A stretch of 64,000 bases of DNA from Candidatus Scalindua sp. (GTDB taxonomy: Bacteria; Planctomycetota; Brocadiia; Brocadiales; Scalinduaceae), in assembly GCA_030748215.1 (NCBI GenBank), contig JASMMK010000054.1:1-64000 (forward strand). Reading direction: 5' to 3'. Positions 10,076-18,878 of this stretch are shown one piece after another. A program made the translations under genes and the position numbers. The notes beneath the pieces were generated by a model. The model did not search any database and was not told the DNA's origin. It saw nothing but the letters and a program-made list of their open reading frames with translations. Every line of letters begins with the position of its first letter. Position 1 is the stretch's first letter.

Positions 10076-10672
10076 ATGAGAAAGTTTTTCTTGATTAACA
10101 TCCTGGTCTTTTTCTTCATCTTTATTCCAATTCGAACTATATCGTTAGTTGCGGAAGAGGAACCGGTACTAACGGAACTTCGTTCTTCTTATATGAATTT
10201 AACTGTTTCACAAGTTCAGTCAATGACAAATATCTCCGTACGTAGAAAGAAGGCGTGGGGCTTTTATGGGCATAGTACAATACAGCATGAATACGAAATA
10301 AAAATAATTGCTAATGAAAAGGTTGTAATTGATCATGCTACCGGTTTAATGTGGCAACAATCAGGTTCTTACGACTATATGAGAAGGAAAGAGGTGAAAA
10401 AATGGTTAAGAGGTTTGAACAGTAAGGGCTATGCCGGATATAATGACTGGCGTATACCGACGGTAGAGGAGGCGTCGTCGTTACTTGAGGCCAGTGAAAA
10501 GAATGGCAATTTATACATAGATACTGTGTTTGATAAAAAGCAAAGATGGCTATGGACAGGTGACAGTTGTAGTTCTGGCGGCATGTGGCGTGTATACTTT
10601 GATGACGGCTACGTAGATTGGGGAGACGTAAGTCTCCTTTTTGTACGCCCGGTTCGCAATATAATGAAATGA
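10076..10672 (+). CDS. Secreted DUF1566 (Lcl-type C-terminal) protein
   Basis: 198 residues with a signal peptide (FLINILVFFFIFIPIRTI). The DUF1566 pattern is clear: VIDHATGLMWQQSGS, then WLRGLNSKGYAGYNDWRIPT with the conserved Trp-Arg-Ile-Pro-Thr, then WLWTGDS and a final LFVRPVRN. DUF1566 domains are found in bacterial surface and lectin-like proteins, with function largely unknown. It follows the lipoprotein gene by 65 bases in the same direction. Confidence 0.85.
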   Translation: MRKFFLINILVFFFIFIPIRTISLVAEEEPVLTELRSSYMNLTVSQVQSMTNISVRRKKAWGFYGHSTIQHEYEIKIIANEKVVIDHATGLMWQQSGSYDYMRRKEVKKWLRGLNSKGYAGYNDWRIPTVEEASSLLEASEKNGNLYIDTVFDKKQRWLWTGDSCSSGGMWRVYFDDGYVDWGDVSLLFVRPVRNIMK

Positions 10673-10884
10673 TTTAGTTAAATCTAATTATTCCTTCAAC
10701 TTTAGAGTCTGCTGATAACCTTGCTGGTTATTCAACTCATTCAGCTTCACATCTTTTTCCGCTTGATTTCAACAATTACTTAAGTATTATGACAGTTATT
10801 ACTAGATAACCTACTAAATTCACGCCACACTGAAATCCTCTCTACAATATGATTGGTAAGCATTTCATAAGGAAGAGGTGTTGT

Positions 10885-11081
10885 ATGATTGATAACAAAA
10901 CATTGCAGGTTTTATCAAGTGTTCAGCTTTTTAAAGGGCTTACAGAGATATACTAAAATACTTGTAGGAAGACTCCGGCATATTAACAAGAAATATGACG
11001 AGATATATATTCTGTAAGTGTATTTGAAGAATGTGAATACACGAGTCATCTTAAATAAAGGAACTCTCATTGATAATTGAC
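10885..11081 (+). pseudogene. Remnant of a cyclic-nucleotide-binding domain protein
   Basis: An ATG preceded by GGAAGAGG opens 22 residues, MIDNKTLQVLSSVQLFKGLT plus EIY, which match the start of cNMP-binding domains (LxxVxLFKGL), and then stops. Further domain pieces appear in shifted frames: YDEIYIL near 11017-11037, VSVFEECEY near 11018-11043, and RVILNKGTLIDN near 11043-11078. The fragments are in the right order for a CRP-like beta barrel but with much of the domain lost. I read it as a decayed gene with several indels. Identity rests on short matches. Confidence 0.45.
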
Positions 11082-11534
11082 AGAGTGGAGTATTGTAATT
11101 GCTATCCTTATGGTTCTGCCTGGAATGCTGCATTTACATTCCTGGGAACAATAACACCAAACTCCAAAGAGATGAGATATGAAATTCAGGGTGATGATAT
11201 TTTTGCGATAATCTCAAGCTACAACACAAAAGAACATCACAAATTTGAGGCACATCGTGAGTACGTTGACATTCAGTGTATTCTAGAAAGTCAGGAGATC
11301 ATCGAGTCAACAACATTAAATGAACTTACCGTTGATATACCATATGATTCGGAGAAGGATATTGCATTTTATCTAAAGACAGATAGTCGAAAGGTTATTT
11401 CTCACTTAATGCCAGGAATATTTATTGCCTTTTTTCCACATGATGCCCATATGCCTGGTGTTTCTGTAGGAGACTTTCCAGTATTTGTGAAAAAAGTAGT
11501 AGTAAAGATAAAGGCAGAACTGTTAAGATCATGA
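11070..11534 (+). CDS. YhcH/YjgK/YiaL family (DUF386) protein
   Basis: 154 residues, the usual family length. The start MIIDRVE fits the family's common N-terminus, so the TTG at 11070 (AAAGGAAC upstream) is preferred. Conserved pieces are HHKFEAHREYVDIQCIL and FPHDAHMPGV, whose His and Glu residues form the cupin metal site. Relatives act on sialic acid or sugar anomers or sit in biofilm loci; the substrate here is unknown. The start overlaps the tail of the decayed cNMP-binding gene. Confidence 0.88.
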   Translation: MIIDRVEYCNCYPYGSAWNAAFTFLGTITPNSKEMRYEIQGDDIFAIISSYNTKEHHKFEAHREYVDIQCILESQEIIESTTLNELTVDIPYDSEKDIAFYLKTDSRKVISHLMPGIFIAFFPHDAHMPGVSVGDFPVFVKKVVVKIKAELLRS

Positions 11535-11602
11535 ATCTTTTATGCCACAAAGTTCAAAAAGTGGTATTTGTCACTTATGGTTATGGGGAATTTGAATAAT
11601 AG

Positions 11603-12499
11603 ATGAAAAGATTTAAAGATGGGCTTGTTCCGCGCGATATAAATAAAGGGTTTTATAGAAATATAGAGCTTGGTAAGGATGTCGTATTACAAAGAATAGA
11701 AATAGGTAATCAGATCAGAGAAATGATTGCTTCTCACGTCGGTTTATCGGGTACATCAAATACTAACAGAGAAACAATTAATGCCAGTATCAATTTGCTT
11801 TCCTATGACAATAGGGATGTAGGCAATGGTATGTACGGACTGAAAGCATCGTTTGAGTGGAATATATCAGAAGTAGCCTGGCAAATAGAGCAAAATGTAG
11901 ATGAATTTAAGGAAATGATAAAGATTATTTATGATTCTCTGGAGCCTTCAGTTGCAGAGCTGAGATTTGTAGCACAGGAAGATTATGAAAATGGCAGAAT
12001 CGCTGATGCAGTGGATAATTTCTCTAAATTATCTCAATGTTGTGAAAATGATTTTTCTGTTTTCTTAAGTCTCGGAATCATCAGCCTTTTTCACGAAGAA
12101 GATAAAGAAAAAGCTTTAGAGTATTTTAATAAGGCTGTAGAGATTGTTGAATCACAATCTGATTTCTACACGAGTTACGCTTTGCTATTTAAAGCATTCG
12201 TACTACGGAATATTGATCGTATTGATGAAGCTCAAAAATTTTCAAGGCAGGCTGTAGATTTGTCTCCTGACTTTACTGAAGCGCTATATCAGAATGCACA
12301 ATACAGTGCACTATTGAAAAATACAGATACGGCTATCTCATCGTTAAAAACAATAATCGGCATTGATATTCTCTATAGTCTGAAAATTACTAATGAGAAG
12401 GATTTTGATGGAATAAGGCCTCATTCTGGAGGCTATTGCCGTAGTTTCGTGTGTTCTAATGGTGTTTGTGCCTACTATTGGTCCTCGTATGAAATGTAA
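11603..12499 (+). CDS. TPR-repeat protein, probably frameshifted near its 3' end
   Basis: 298 residues as read. The N-terminal 110 residues are unassigned; residues about 115-270 hold TPR-type helices (EDYENGRIADAVDNFSKLSQ, KALEYFNKAVEIV, IDEAQKFSRQAVDLSPDF). The text then reaches DFDGIRPH, where TPR proteins usually go on to another helix, but continues as Cys-rich GGYCRSFVCSNGVC. A shift to the +1 frame at about 12423 gives ILEAIAVVSCVLMVFVPTI, a clean membrane helix, then a charged tail ending at a TAG at 12570-12572. The annotated 3' end is therefore probably an artefact of a one-base indel. Confidence 0.75.
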   Translation: MKRFKDGLVPRDINKGFYRNIELGKDVVLQRIEIGNQIREMIASHVGLSGTSNTNRETINASINLLSYDNRDVGNGMYGLKASFEWNISEVAWQIEQNVDEFKEMIKIIYDSLEPSVAELRFVAQEDYENGRIADAVDNFSKLSQCCENDFSVFLSLGIISLFHEEDKEKALEYFNKAVEIVESQSDFYTSYALLFKAFVLRNIDRIDEAQKFSRQAVDLSPDFTEALYQNAQYSALLKNTDTAISSLKTIIGIDILYSLKITNEKDFDGIRPHSGGYCRSFVCSNGVCAYYWSSYEM

Positions 12500-12733
12500 A
12501 AAAATCTATGCTCGTATTCAACATAAGGAGAGTATTATAGATGATACAATAAAAGCGATTGAGCAGAAATAGTGTGATTAACGATATTCTACTCATTTTT
12601 ATTGTCAATTAATTCAATTATTTAATAGGAAACGAATTATGCATGATCAGTTTTTGTAAGCATATCCTTGTGTAATTATAGTGGTTCTCTCCATCATGAT
12701 TTGGTAATAAAGTCTATGGATTGGGTGCTTAGG

Positions 12734-13804
12734 TCATTCAGGTTTGTTAGCTTTGTGTACTTCGCCTGTTATAGGTATATTGATGACCGGCAGTTCTTCG
12801 CTGTTGGTAGTAAGCTCCAGAAGCCCGTCAATTCTACCAACAGGAGCGTCATTATGAAGTTTAGTTTCTATCAGACAGTGAGGGTTTCTTTGATCATATC
12901 TTTCGTCAATGTTAACACTTAAATAATCCGGTGAGATTTTACTGCTTAAAATTCTTATGTGGCTTTCGTTTATTTTGACAAAAAGCTTTTTAGTTATCTC
13001 TCTTCCTTCCGAAACCGTGCCGTAATATATTCTTCTCTGGTTTATGGTAATATCACCTTCCACTACACCATAAAATATAATACTGGTTTTTGGTTGTTTG
13101 GTGCTGTTTGATTCCAGAAAGATCTTGCCACTGAATCTGCCAATTTCATGATGGTTCTTTAATGTGGCGGTGATAGTGTATTTTCCCTCCCGGTTGTCTG
13201 TCACAGAGGTCTCTACATATGGTTTAGATGAAGTAACCTTTACTACTTCAAAATCAGGGCCTGACTGTGATTTTACGACAACCTTGACGGTGTTGTCTGA
13301 TTGGTTATCTGCACGGAAAGAGCCAAAGTTGATATTTTTTGGTTTGAAACTGATCTCTTCAATAACTTCTCCGGAAATAGTTAACTTATGGTTAGAGGTA
13401 TTCGGGTCATTACTTAAGACGGATATGGTTTTGGTGACTTTTCCTCCATAGCTCACTGTATTAAGAGTAGCTTTAATCTCTCCTGTTTCTCCTGGAAGAA
13501 TAGTATTGTTAGAAAGTACCACAGCAGTGCATCCACAGGAAGGTTTTACTTTTTTAATTTCCAATGTGGCTTTACCCCGGTTTTCGAACTTATACACATG
13601 TTCAACCCTATCTCCTTTGTAGGCTTTACCAAAATCAAAGTTTGGGTTCTCAAAAAAGATTACCGGTCTTTTGATTAAAGTGCTGTCGGTACCGGTATCT
13701 ATGTCACTGGATATGCTTTGTGCCGGCAGCAAACCTGTATTAAGAAAAAGCATCATCATTATGGACATGATGCAGATCGGAATTGTTATGTGAGATCTTC
13801 TCAT
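12734..13804 (-). CDS. Secreted DUF1573 protein
   Basis: 356 residues with a signal peptide (CIMSIMMMLFLNTGLLPAQS). The DUF1573 motif is plain: NFDFGKAYKGDRVEHVYKFE, then VKPSCGCTAV and LPGETGEIKATLNT. Two or three further Ig-like ASH-type beta domains follow. DUF1573 proteins are periplasmic or surface beta-sandwich proteins common in planctomycetes and Bacteroidetes, with function poorly known. It is transcribed towards the frameshifted TPR gene. Confidence 0.88.
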   Translation of the reverse strand: MRRSHITIPICIMSIMMMLFLNTGLLPAQSISSDIDTGTDSTLIKRPVIFFENPNFDFGKAYKGDRVEHVYKFENRGKATLEIKKVKPSCGCTAVVLSNNTILPGETGEIKATLNTVSYGGKVTKTISVLSNDPNTSNHKLTISGEVIEEISFKPKNINFGSFRADNQSDNTVKVVVKSQSGPDFEVVKVTSSKPYVETSVTDNREGKYTITATLKNHHEIGRFSGKIFLESNSTKQPKTSIIFYGVVEGDITINQRRIYYGTVSEGREITKKLFVKINESHIRILSSKISPDYLSVNIDERYDQRNPHCLIETKLHNDAPVGRIDGLLELTTNSEELPVINIPITGEVHKANKPE

Positions 13805-14051
13805 TTAGTCTAAATTATAGTTAATATCAAAAGACAAGGCAAACTAGTTTTGTAAATGTTTTACTAGTCAGGATTGTGCATAACAGATCAGATGCCTGTA
13901 GAAGGTGTTCGGTAAAAAATACTTTTAGCTTTGACCTCTTTCACACTGTTACTACAAATCTGGCAAAAGACTGTTAGTTCAGGTCTTTGTGTTTCCAGTA
14001 TTTGGTACCTTGAAGCGTGGCCTGTAAAGCTGCTCCCGCCTCTGTCAGTTG

Positions 14052-14543
14052 TTAAGTGATGATGTCAAGATCTGATGATTGTGCTGCTGAATGTGCAGCA
14101 CCTTTTTCGCCTGATTTAAAAGCAGCGTCTGCCTGACCGGCAAACTCCCAGCCCTTTTCAACAAATTTATCCATGTCCTCCTGCTTTCTGAAAATGATTA
14201 CCGCCCTGAAATCCTTCACTCCAAGACCGAGTCCTGCTCCCAGGGTTCTCATCTTCATAAAAACTGGGTTTCTGCCTTTATTGTCAGTAACTATTCCGTA
14301 GCCACTTCCACTGCTGAGCAGGAACAGATTTGTGTTAATATTGCTGAACACACCATATCCGGCAGATTTTCTAATTTGTTCTTTTGCAATAGGTATCTCT
14401 TTATACAGACGTGCCAGTGTGCCATTCTTCATATCAAGGACGTACTCCCTCTGTTCAACAACACTGTTGCCCTTAATTGTAGCACAACCTGTCAGTAGGG
14501 CTATCGTGAATAAAATTGCCAGGGTTTTGCTAATAGGTTTCAT
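14052..14543 (-). CDS. SYLF-domain lipoprotein with a premature stop
   Basis: 163 residues read from the ATG at 14543, which has an AGGAG site 10 bases upstream; the ATG at 14582 lacks one. A lipobox follows (IALLTGC). The SYLF (Ysc84) lipid-binding domain shows KSAGYGVFSNI, SSGSGYGIVTDN and FRAVIIFRKQEDMDKFVEKG. The frame hits TAA at 14054-14052 just after DLDIIT, but the same frame continues QLTEAGAALQATLQGTKYWK and ends at TAA 13976-13974. Family members end with a Tyr-Gln-Leu-Thr motif and YWK, so the TAA probably replaced a Tyr codon. Loss of 26 residues may or may not abolish function. Confidence 0.85.
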   Translation of the reverse strand: MKPISKTLAILFTIALLTGCATIKGNSVVEQREYVLDMKNGTLARLYKEIPIAKEQIRKSAGYGVFSNINTNLFLLSSGSGYGIVTDNKGRNPVFMKMRTLGAGLGLGVKDFRAVIIFRKQEDMDKFVEKGWEFAGQADAAFKSGEKGAAHSAAQSSDLDIIT

Positions 14544-14790
14544 GTATATCTTTCTCCTCGTTTTATGTTGTTGGAATTGCATAAAATAACTTTAAGGGTG
14601 TGTAAGTGAAAAATGAACAACCTTTTTTCTTATCAACTATACTATATTAATTCAATTTGTAAACATCGCAACTACTTTTTTTTTGACTAAAAGATTATAG
14701 ATGTTAAGTATTAGCTGCCTTGCAATTCAAACTCAGTATTGTCATTTGTGCATAGTATGGAGACAGATAAAGAGAAGGGTTCAAAATGAA

Positions 14791-14831
14791 AAAGGGCACA
14801 GCAGGTTGTCTGCTTATGCCCTTTAAGAGTT
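14791..14831. terminator. Bidirectional intrinsic terminator
   Basis: AAAGGGCA at 14791-14798 pairs with TGCCCTTT at 14817-14824, and the inner AGCAG pairs with CTGCT. A run of seven T follows on the plus strand and an A-rich stretch precedes it, giving T-rich sequence after the stem on the minus strand. It lies just downstream of the mlaC-like gene (minus strand), which it most likely terminates. Confidence 0.75.
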
Positions 14832-14864
14832 TTTTTGAAATTACATATATGCTTCTTAAAGAAA

Positions 14865-15509
14865 TTACTCAACAAACTTGGGTTGACCATCCAGAGACAA
14901 GGAGGCGGTTTTTATTGCAGTGATATCTTTGCCTTGTTTTTTCATCATTGTGTTCAACATCTCTTCATATGAAGCCCTAACAAGGGTATTGGTGATTTGA
15001 CTACGGTAATTATTGACCAAGCTTACACCCTCCATAACCAGATCACAGATTAGCCATTTTCCATTTTCACGGAGTAAATAAAAATCTGCGGAAACTTCCT
15101 TACCAGACTTTGTTAGAAGGGTAGTTTGCACTCTGGCAGATTTATTGAATTGTTTTTCCTTTAATGAAATAATCTTCTTTCCAATGAGAGGGTTTGCCTT
15201 CTTAATGTAAGAACACTTGAGATGGTTGGTAAACAACTCTACAAATTCAGATCTTTGCTCATAGAGGCATTTACTCCAATACTCACCCATGACTCTTTGA
15301 GATATCTCTTCAAAATTAAAGGAAGATGAAATCGCATCCCACTGTTTTGCCTTTCGTTCATTGATATCATCTATTCTATTTAAAGAAGATTCGCTAAGTA
15401 TAACTTTTTTAACGAGTGCACCAGGTTCCCCAGACCACAAATAAGATTGATTAACCGTGATTGCAAAAATACTAACTAATATTACAAACATAATTTTTCT
15501 GTGTTTCAT
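14865..15509 (-). CDS. MlaC/Ttg2D-family periplasmic phospholipid-binding protein
   Basis: 214 residues with a signal peptide (MFVILVSIFAITVNQSYLW). The body has the MlaC pattern: FNFEEISQRVMGEYWSKC, then EFVELFTNHL, VSADFYLLRENGKWLICDLV and a helical tail beginning VSLVNNYRSQI. MlaC shuttles phospholipids between the outer and inner membranes. No mlaE/F/D neighbours are present, so here it is an orphan. A structured leader lies 55 bases upstream of the start. Confidence 0.85.
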   Translation of the reverse strand: MKHRKIMFVILVSIFAITVNQSYLWSGEPGALVKKVILSESSLNRIDDINERKAKQWDAISSSFNFEEISQRVMGEYWSKCLYEQRSEFVELFTNHLKCSYIKKANPLIGKKIISLKEKQFNKSARVQTTLLTKSGKEVSADFYLLRENGKWLICDLVMEGVSLVNNYRSQITNTLVRASYEEMLNTMMKKQGKDITAIKTASLSLDGQPKFVE

Positions 15510-16323
15510 CGTTGCCCTCCATTTAAAAAAATTATAATTGCATACTGTTTATATATCCTGAGACTTGCGCTTAATGGGCCGTTGTAGACTAAAGCTCCAT
15601 TAGCCACCTTTTGAAAACTCATGCATCTGAGAAGAGCGCAAGCAACATGCCATTTCTTATAATTAACCAGTTGTTTATATGTTTATAATATCCATTTATT
15701 GTGCTTCACAAATAATTTTGTTAATAAATCAGAGCCAACAAGGAATCAATATATACGACGCCCTTATAGTCTATACTGTATATAGTGTACGTATAAAACA
15801 ACTTGTTACTCGAAATCTCACACGGACATATACACTTTAATGCTTTGAATCATGATGAACCTGTTTAATTCGAAACCGGGTGCTTTTAATAAAAATTTAC
15901 AAAATGACTGAAATATATCGACAGCCACCGGGAAAAATTGTCCAATTTTGATACGGCAAAATACAAATATGAAACATGATAGTGAAAATAATGAATGTTT
16001 GTAAAGAACTTGAATTAGATAGGTGAAGGAGGGGTAGTTTACATTGTGAAATATTTCACTTTCATAGCGTAATCAAGTGGAATGGCTAAGTCAGAAAACT
16101 ATTGTCTGATGTCGAAGTTGGTTTATAATATGGCGGTGAACATGTTCCACTTTTTTAATGTGTTAGCTTGGAAGCTGAAATGGTGTTTTATTCGATATTT
16201 TGGTTATTTTAGCAGGTTTTATCGTGTGAACAGCGTACCCTGATGTTTAGACTACCTTGTACAATACCACCATATGCTGGACATAGTTTACATTGTTTCT
16301 TAATTAAAAACTATCAAGAGATC
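15510..16323. other. 814-base intergenic region with a structured mlaC leader
   Basis: I see no gene here. The only strong structure is at 15564-15642, next to mlaC. The rest (15650-16320) is AT-rich with scattered short ORFs lacking start signals or recognisable protein. It should contain the divergent promoters for the mlaC-like gene (minus) and the oxidoreductase (plus). Confidence 0.6.
15564..15642 (-). promoter_or_regulatory. Possible three-way-junction RNA in the mlaC leader
   Basis: The outer arms CTTGCGCT (15564-15571) and AGCGCAAG (15635-15642) are perfectly complementary over 8 bp. They enclose two more stems: AATGG (15573-15577) with CCATT (15597-15601), extended past a one-base bulge by two GC pairs, and CTCA (15618-15621) with TGAG (15628-15631). 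On the minus strand this lies about 55 bases before the mlaC-like start. The fold is by eye; I match it to no known riboswitch. It could also be the end of a small mobile element. Confidence 0.4.
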
Positions 16324-17301
16324 ATGTACAAAATTGCCTTGATTGGAGCAGGTCAAATTGGAAGTCGACATTTACAAGCACTAGCTAAATCAGAAATCCC
16401 TATTTCTGTAGAAGTAGTCAGTAGAACATCTCAATCTTTAGTAGAAGCAAAGGAACGTTTTGAGCATATCAAAGGTACTGGGCTTGTCAAAAGCGTAAAA
16501 TATTTTCAGTCGATAAAAAGTCTGAGTAATTCAATTGACATCGCTATAATTGCGACAAATTCTGATGTACGCAGAAAAGTGATTGAAGAGGTTATGCAAT
16601 ATAAAAAAACACGCTTCCTGCTTTTAGAAAAAGTTGTTTTTCAGTCTGTCCAGGATTTCCATGAAATAATAGATTTACTTAAAATTAGTCAGGTCAAAGC
16701 ATGGGTTAACTGTCCGAGAAGAATGTACGATTTCTATCTAGAAGTACAGAAAAATTTAGGAAATGGAGAACCGATAGTTTGTGATATACGGGGTGGGAAT
16801 TGGGGAATGGGCTGCAATAGCATCCATTTTATTGACCTTATATCTTATGTTTCAAGAGAGATTGATTTTAGAATTACCCGTTCTGATTTAGATCTAGAGA
16901 TTCTTGCTAGCAAGCGAGAAGGTTTTCTGGAATTCACTGGCTCTCTGCGTGGCGTTACAAGGAATGGCAGTAAATTTTCATTGATTTCTGATAAAAAATC
17001 TAATGTGCCATGTGTAATCACTATTAAGGGGGATACATCACGATATATTATTTTCGAGTCTAAAGGTAAGGCCATACGAGCACACAAATCTAATAATTGG
17101 AAAGACGAAGAAGTGCAATTTTCAGTTCCTTATCAAAGTCAGTTGACTCATTTAGCCGTTAGTAAGATCTTGGTTACTGGGCAAAGCGATCTCACGCCTT
17201 TGCAATTGTCTTTTGAATTTCACAAGCCATTACTAGAAACTTTTACACAACATTTAGAACATGTTGTAAATATACGATACGGAAGTTGTCCAATTACTTG
17301 A
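16324..17301 (+). CDS. Gfo/Idh/MocA-family NAD(P)-dependent oxidoreductase
   Basis: 325 residues from the ATG at 16324, where KIALIGAGQIGSRHLQAL gives the Rossmann GxGxxG at the expected N-terminal position. A longer frame to 16243 adds 27 unlikely residues. FLLLEKVVFQS and WVNCPRRMYD match the substrate-binding part of the family (EKP-type and nearby motifs). Such enzymes oxidise or reduce sugars or sugar nucleotides, often for surface polysaccharides. It stands alone, followed by minus-strand tRNA genes, so the substrate cannot be told. Confidence 0.85.
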   Translation: MYKIALIGAGQIGSRHLQALAKSEIPISVEVVSRTSQSLVEAKERFEHIKGTGLVKSVKYFQSIKSLSNSIDIAIIATNSDVRRKVIEEVMQYKKTRFLLLEKVVFQSVQDFHEIIDLLKISQVKAWVNCPRRMYDFYLEVQKNLGNGEPIVCDIRGGNWGMGCNSIHFIDLISYVSREIDFRITRSDLDLEILASKREGFLEFTGSLRGVTRNGSKFSLISDKKSNVPCVITIKGDTSRYIIFESKGKAIRAHKSNNWKDEEVQFSVPYQSQLTHLAVSKILVTGQSDLTPLQLSFEFHKPLLETFTQHLEHVVNIRYGSCPIT

Positions 17302-17311
17302 TGGAAAAATG

Positions 17312-17389
17312 TGGGGTGAGTGAGGGGATTCGAACCCCCGACCCCCAGGACCACAACCTGGTGCTCTAACCAGCTGAGCTACACCCACC
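17312..17389 (-). tRNA. tRNA-His (GTG)
   Basis: The minus strand folds as a cloverleaf: acceptor GTGGGTG with CACTCAC, anticodon loop TTGTGGT, T-loop TTCGAAT. The extra G at position -1 opposite discriminator C73, diagnostic for tRNA-His, is present. The 3' CCA is encoded (17312-17314). Confidence 0.96.
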
Positions 17390-17415
17390 ACATTACTTTT
17401 GTGAATTGATTACTA

Positions 17416-17489
17416 TACGCCAGGGAGGGCTCGAACCCCCGACCCTCAGATTAGAAATCTGATGCTCTATCCAACTGAGCTACTGGCGC
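17416..17489 (-). tRNA. tRNA-Arg (TCT)
   Basis: The minus-strand cloverleaf has acceptor GCGCCAG with CTGGCGT, anticodon arm TCAGA-TTTCTAA-TCTGA and T-loop TTCGAGC. The anticodon is UCU. The CCA is not encoded. It lies 26 bases upstream of tRNA-His on the same strand, so the two are probably one transcript. Confidence 0.95.
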
Positions 17490-17684
17490 TTAGTTTGTAA
17501 TTGCTTATATGTCTAGGGTTTATGGGTCTGCCGCCTCTCGTTGAATTCCGTCGAAGAACCCTCATAAACACTGTTTTTTACGGTAAATCAAAGAAGGATT
17601 ATATATCTGCAAAAACAAAATTGCAAGTTCTAATAACCTTACTTTTCAAAGCCTATTCAATCAAACTTCGGAAGTTGCCGGGTA

Positions 17685-18473
17685 TTATCCACTCTTTGTA
17701 TCATTGAATATGTCGTTGGCTTCCTTAGGATTTGCATCCTTGTGGATAATGGCGTGCAGCGCCTTTGCCATAGCAACAGGGTGCTTATGTTGCCAGATAT
17801 TTCTTCCGAGATTCAAGCCGATAGCTCCCTTTGTCATACCGTCATGGACGAACTCAAACACAGGAAGTTCTGTATCGAACTTTGGTCCACCTGCTATAAC
17901 AATTGGGACAGGGCAACCTTCAGTAACCTTTTCAAACTCTTCACACCAATATGTTTTTACTACCTTGGCGCCGATCTCAGCAGCGATGCGACAACACAGT
18001 TTAAGATACCTTGCATCGCGTTTTTCCATCTCTTTTCCAACAGCCGTAACTGCCATAACTGGAATACCGTACTCCTCACACTCGTCTACAAGCTTCCCAA
18101 GATTGAGAAGTGTCTGGCGTTCATAATCACTACCTATAAATACAGACAGGCCAACTCCTGATACATTGAGTCTTACAGCGTCCTTTATGGAAGTGGTGAG
18201 TCCCTCATTTGCCAGATCTCCTCCAATCACACTTGTACCGCCGGATACACGAAGTATGACAGGTTTGCTGTCAACCGGATCTATGGCAGCACGCAAAACA
18301 CCTCTTGTGACAAAGAGTGCGTCACAGTATTCAATAATCGGTTTAATTGTTTCTCCGGGTTTCTCCAGACAATTTGTGGGTCCAAGGAAATACCCATGAT
18401 CAATAGGCATGAACATACATTTGCCATCAGATCCCATTATCGAAGAGAGTCGGTTTTTCATTCCCCAATCCAT
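17685..18473 (-). CDS. LsrF/DhnA-type class I aldolase family protein
   Basis: 262 residues of the DeoC/LsrF/FbaB superfamily (TIM barrel). Visible features are MFMPIDHGYFLGP at the first strand, GAKVVKTYWCEEF with the Schiff-base Lys, VIAGGPKFDT at the phosphate site, and the LsrF-like ending GLNLGRNIWQHKHPVAM. Relatives are LsrF (autoinducer-2 thiolase), the archaeal-type dehydroquinate-pathway ADH synthase and class IA fructose-bisphosphate aldolase. The C-terminal region favours LsrF-like. No lsr transport genes are near, so the substrate is open. Confidence 0.85.
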   Translation of the reverse strand: MDWGMKNRLSSIMGSDGKCMFMPIDHGYFLGPTNCLEKPGETIKPIIEYCDALFVTRGVLRAAIDPVDSKPVILRVSGGTSVIGGDLANEGLTTSIKDAVRLNVSGVGLSVFIGSDYERQTLLNLGKLVDECEEYGIPVMAVTAVGKEMEKRDARYLKLCCRIAAEIGAKVVKTYWCEEFEKVTEGCPVPIVIAGGPKFDTELPVFEFVHDGMTKGAIGLNLGRNIWQHKHPVAMAKALHAIIHKDANPKEANDIFNDTKSG

Positions 18474-18878
18474 TTCTACACCTCCATTTTTAAAATGTTA
18501 TTTCGTATATTTTTTACCTATTTATCAGGTCATGCAATTTAACATAAAATTACATAAATCAATATTCTATATCAGGAAAATATCATTAACCTTCACAATT
18601 GGAGAGCTAGCATAGAAAATTCAATTTGGTATGTCAACGGAAAATGTCTATATGTAATTAAATGGGCAAAAGTTTCATTGTTTACTGTATACATTTTAAA
18701 AAACACCGTTTTCTTTGAACTTACGATCTGAGGTATATCTTTTGCGTATATTATAATTCTCATTATTACCTAATAGGCTAATCATAGAATGGAACATGGA
18801 TTACACCGTTTTCTGTACTGTTTAAATAAGACATAACATGTTAATGTAGTAAGGTTTATCATTCTGGAGGTTTAGACA
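18474..18878. other. 405-base intergenic region with a spaced direct repeat
   Basis: No gene is seen. The 12-mer ACACCGTTTTCT occurs at 18703-18714 and again at 18803-18814, exactly 100 bases apart and upstream of the plus-strand secreted-protein gene. It may be a pair of regulator sites. Confidence 0.4.

Noticed and set aside
17704-18161. Two plus-strand ORFs of about 140 codons opposite the aldolase gene
   Set aside because: They are antisense shadows of the LsrF-like gene, with no family resemblance.
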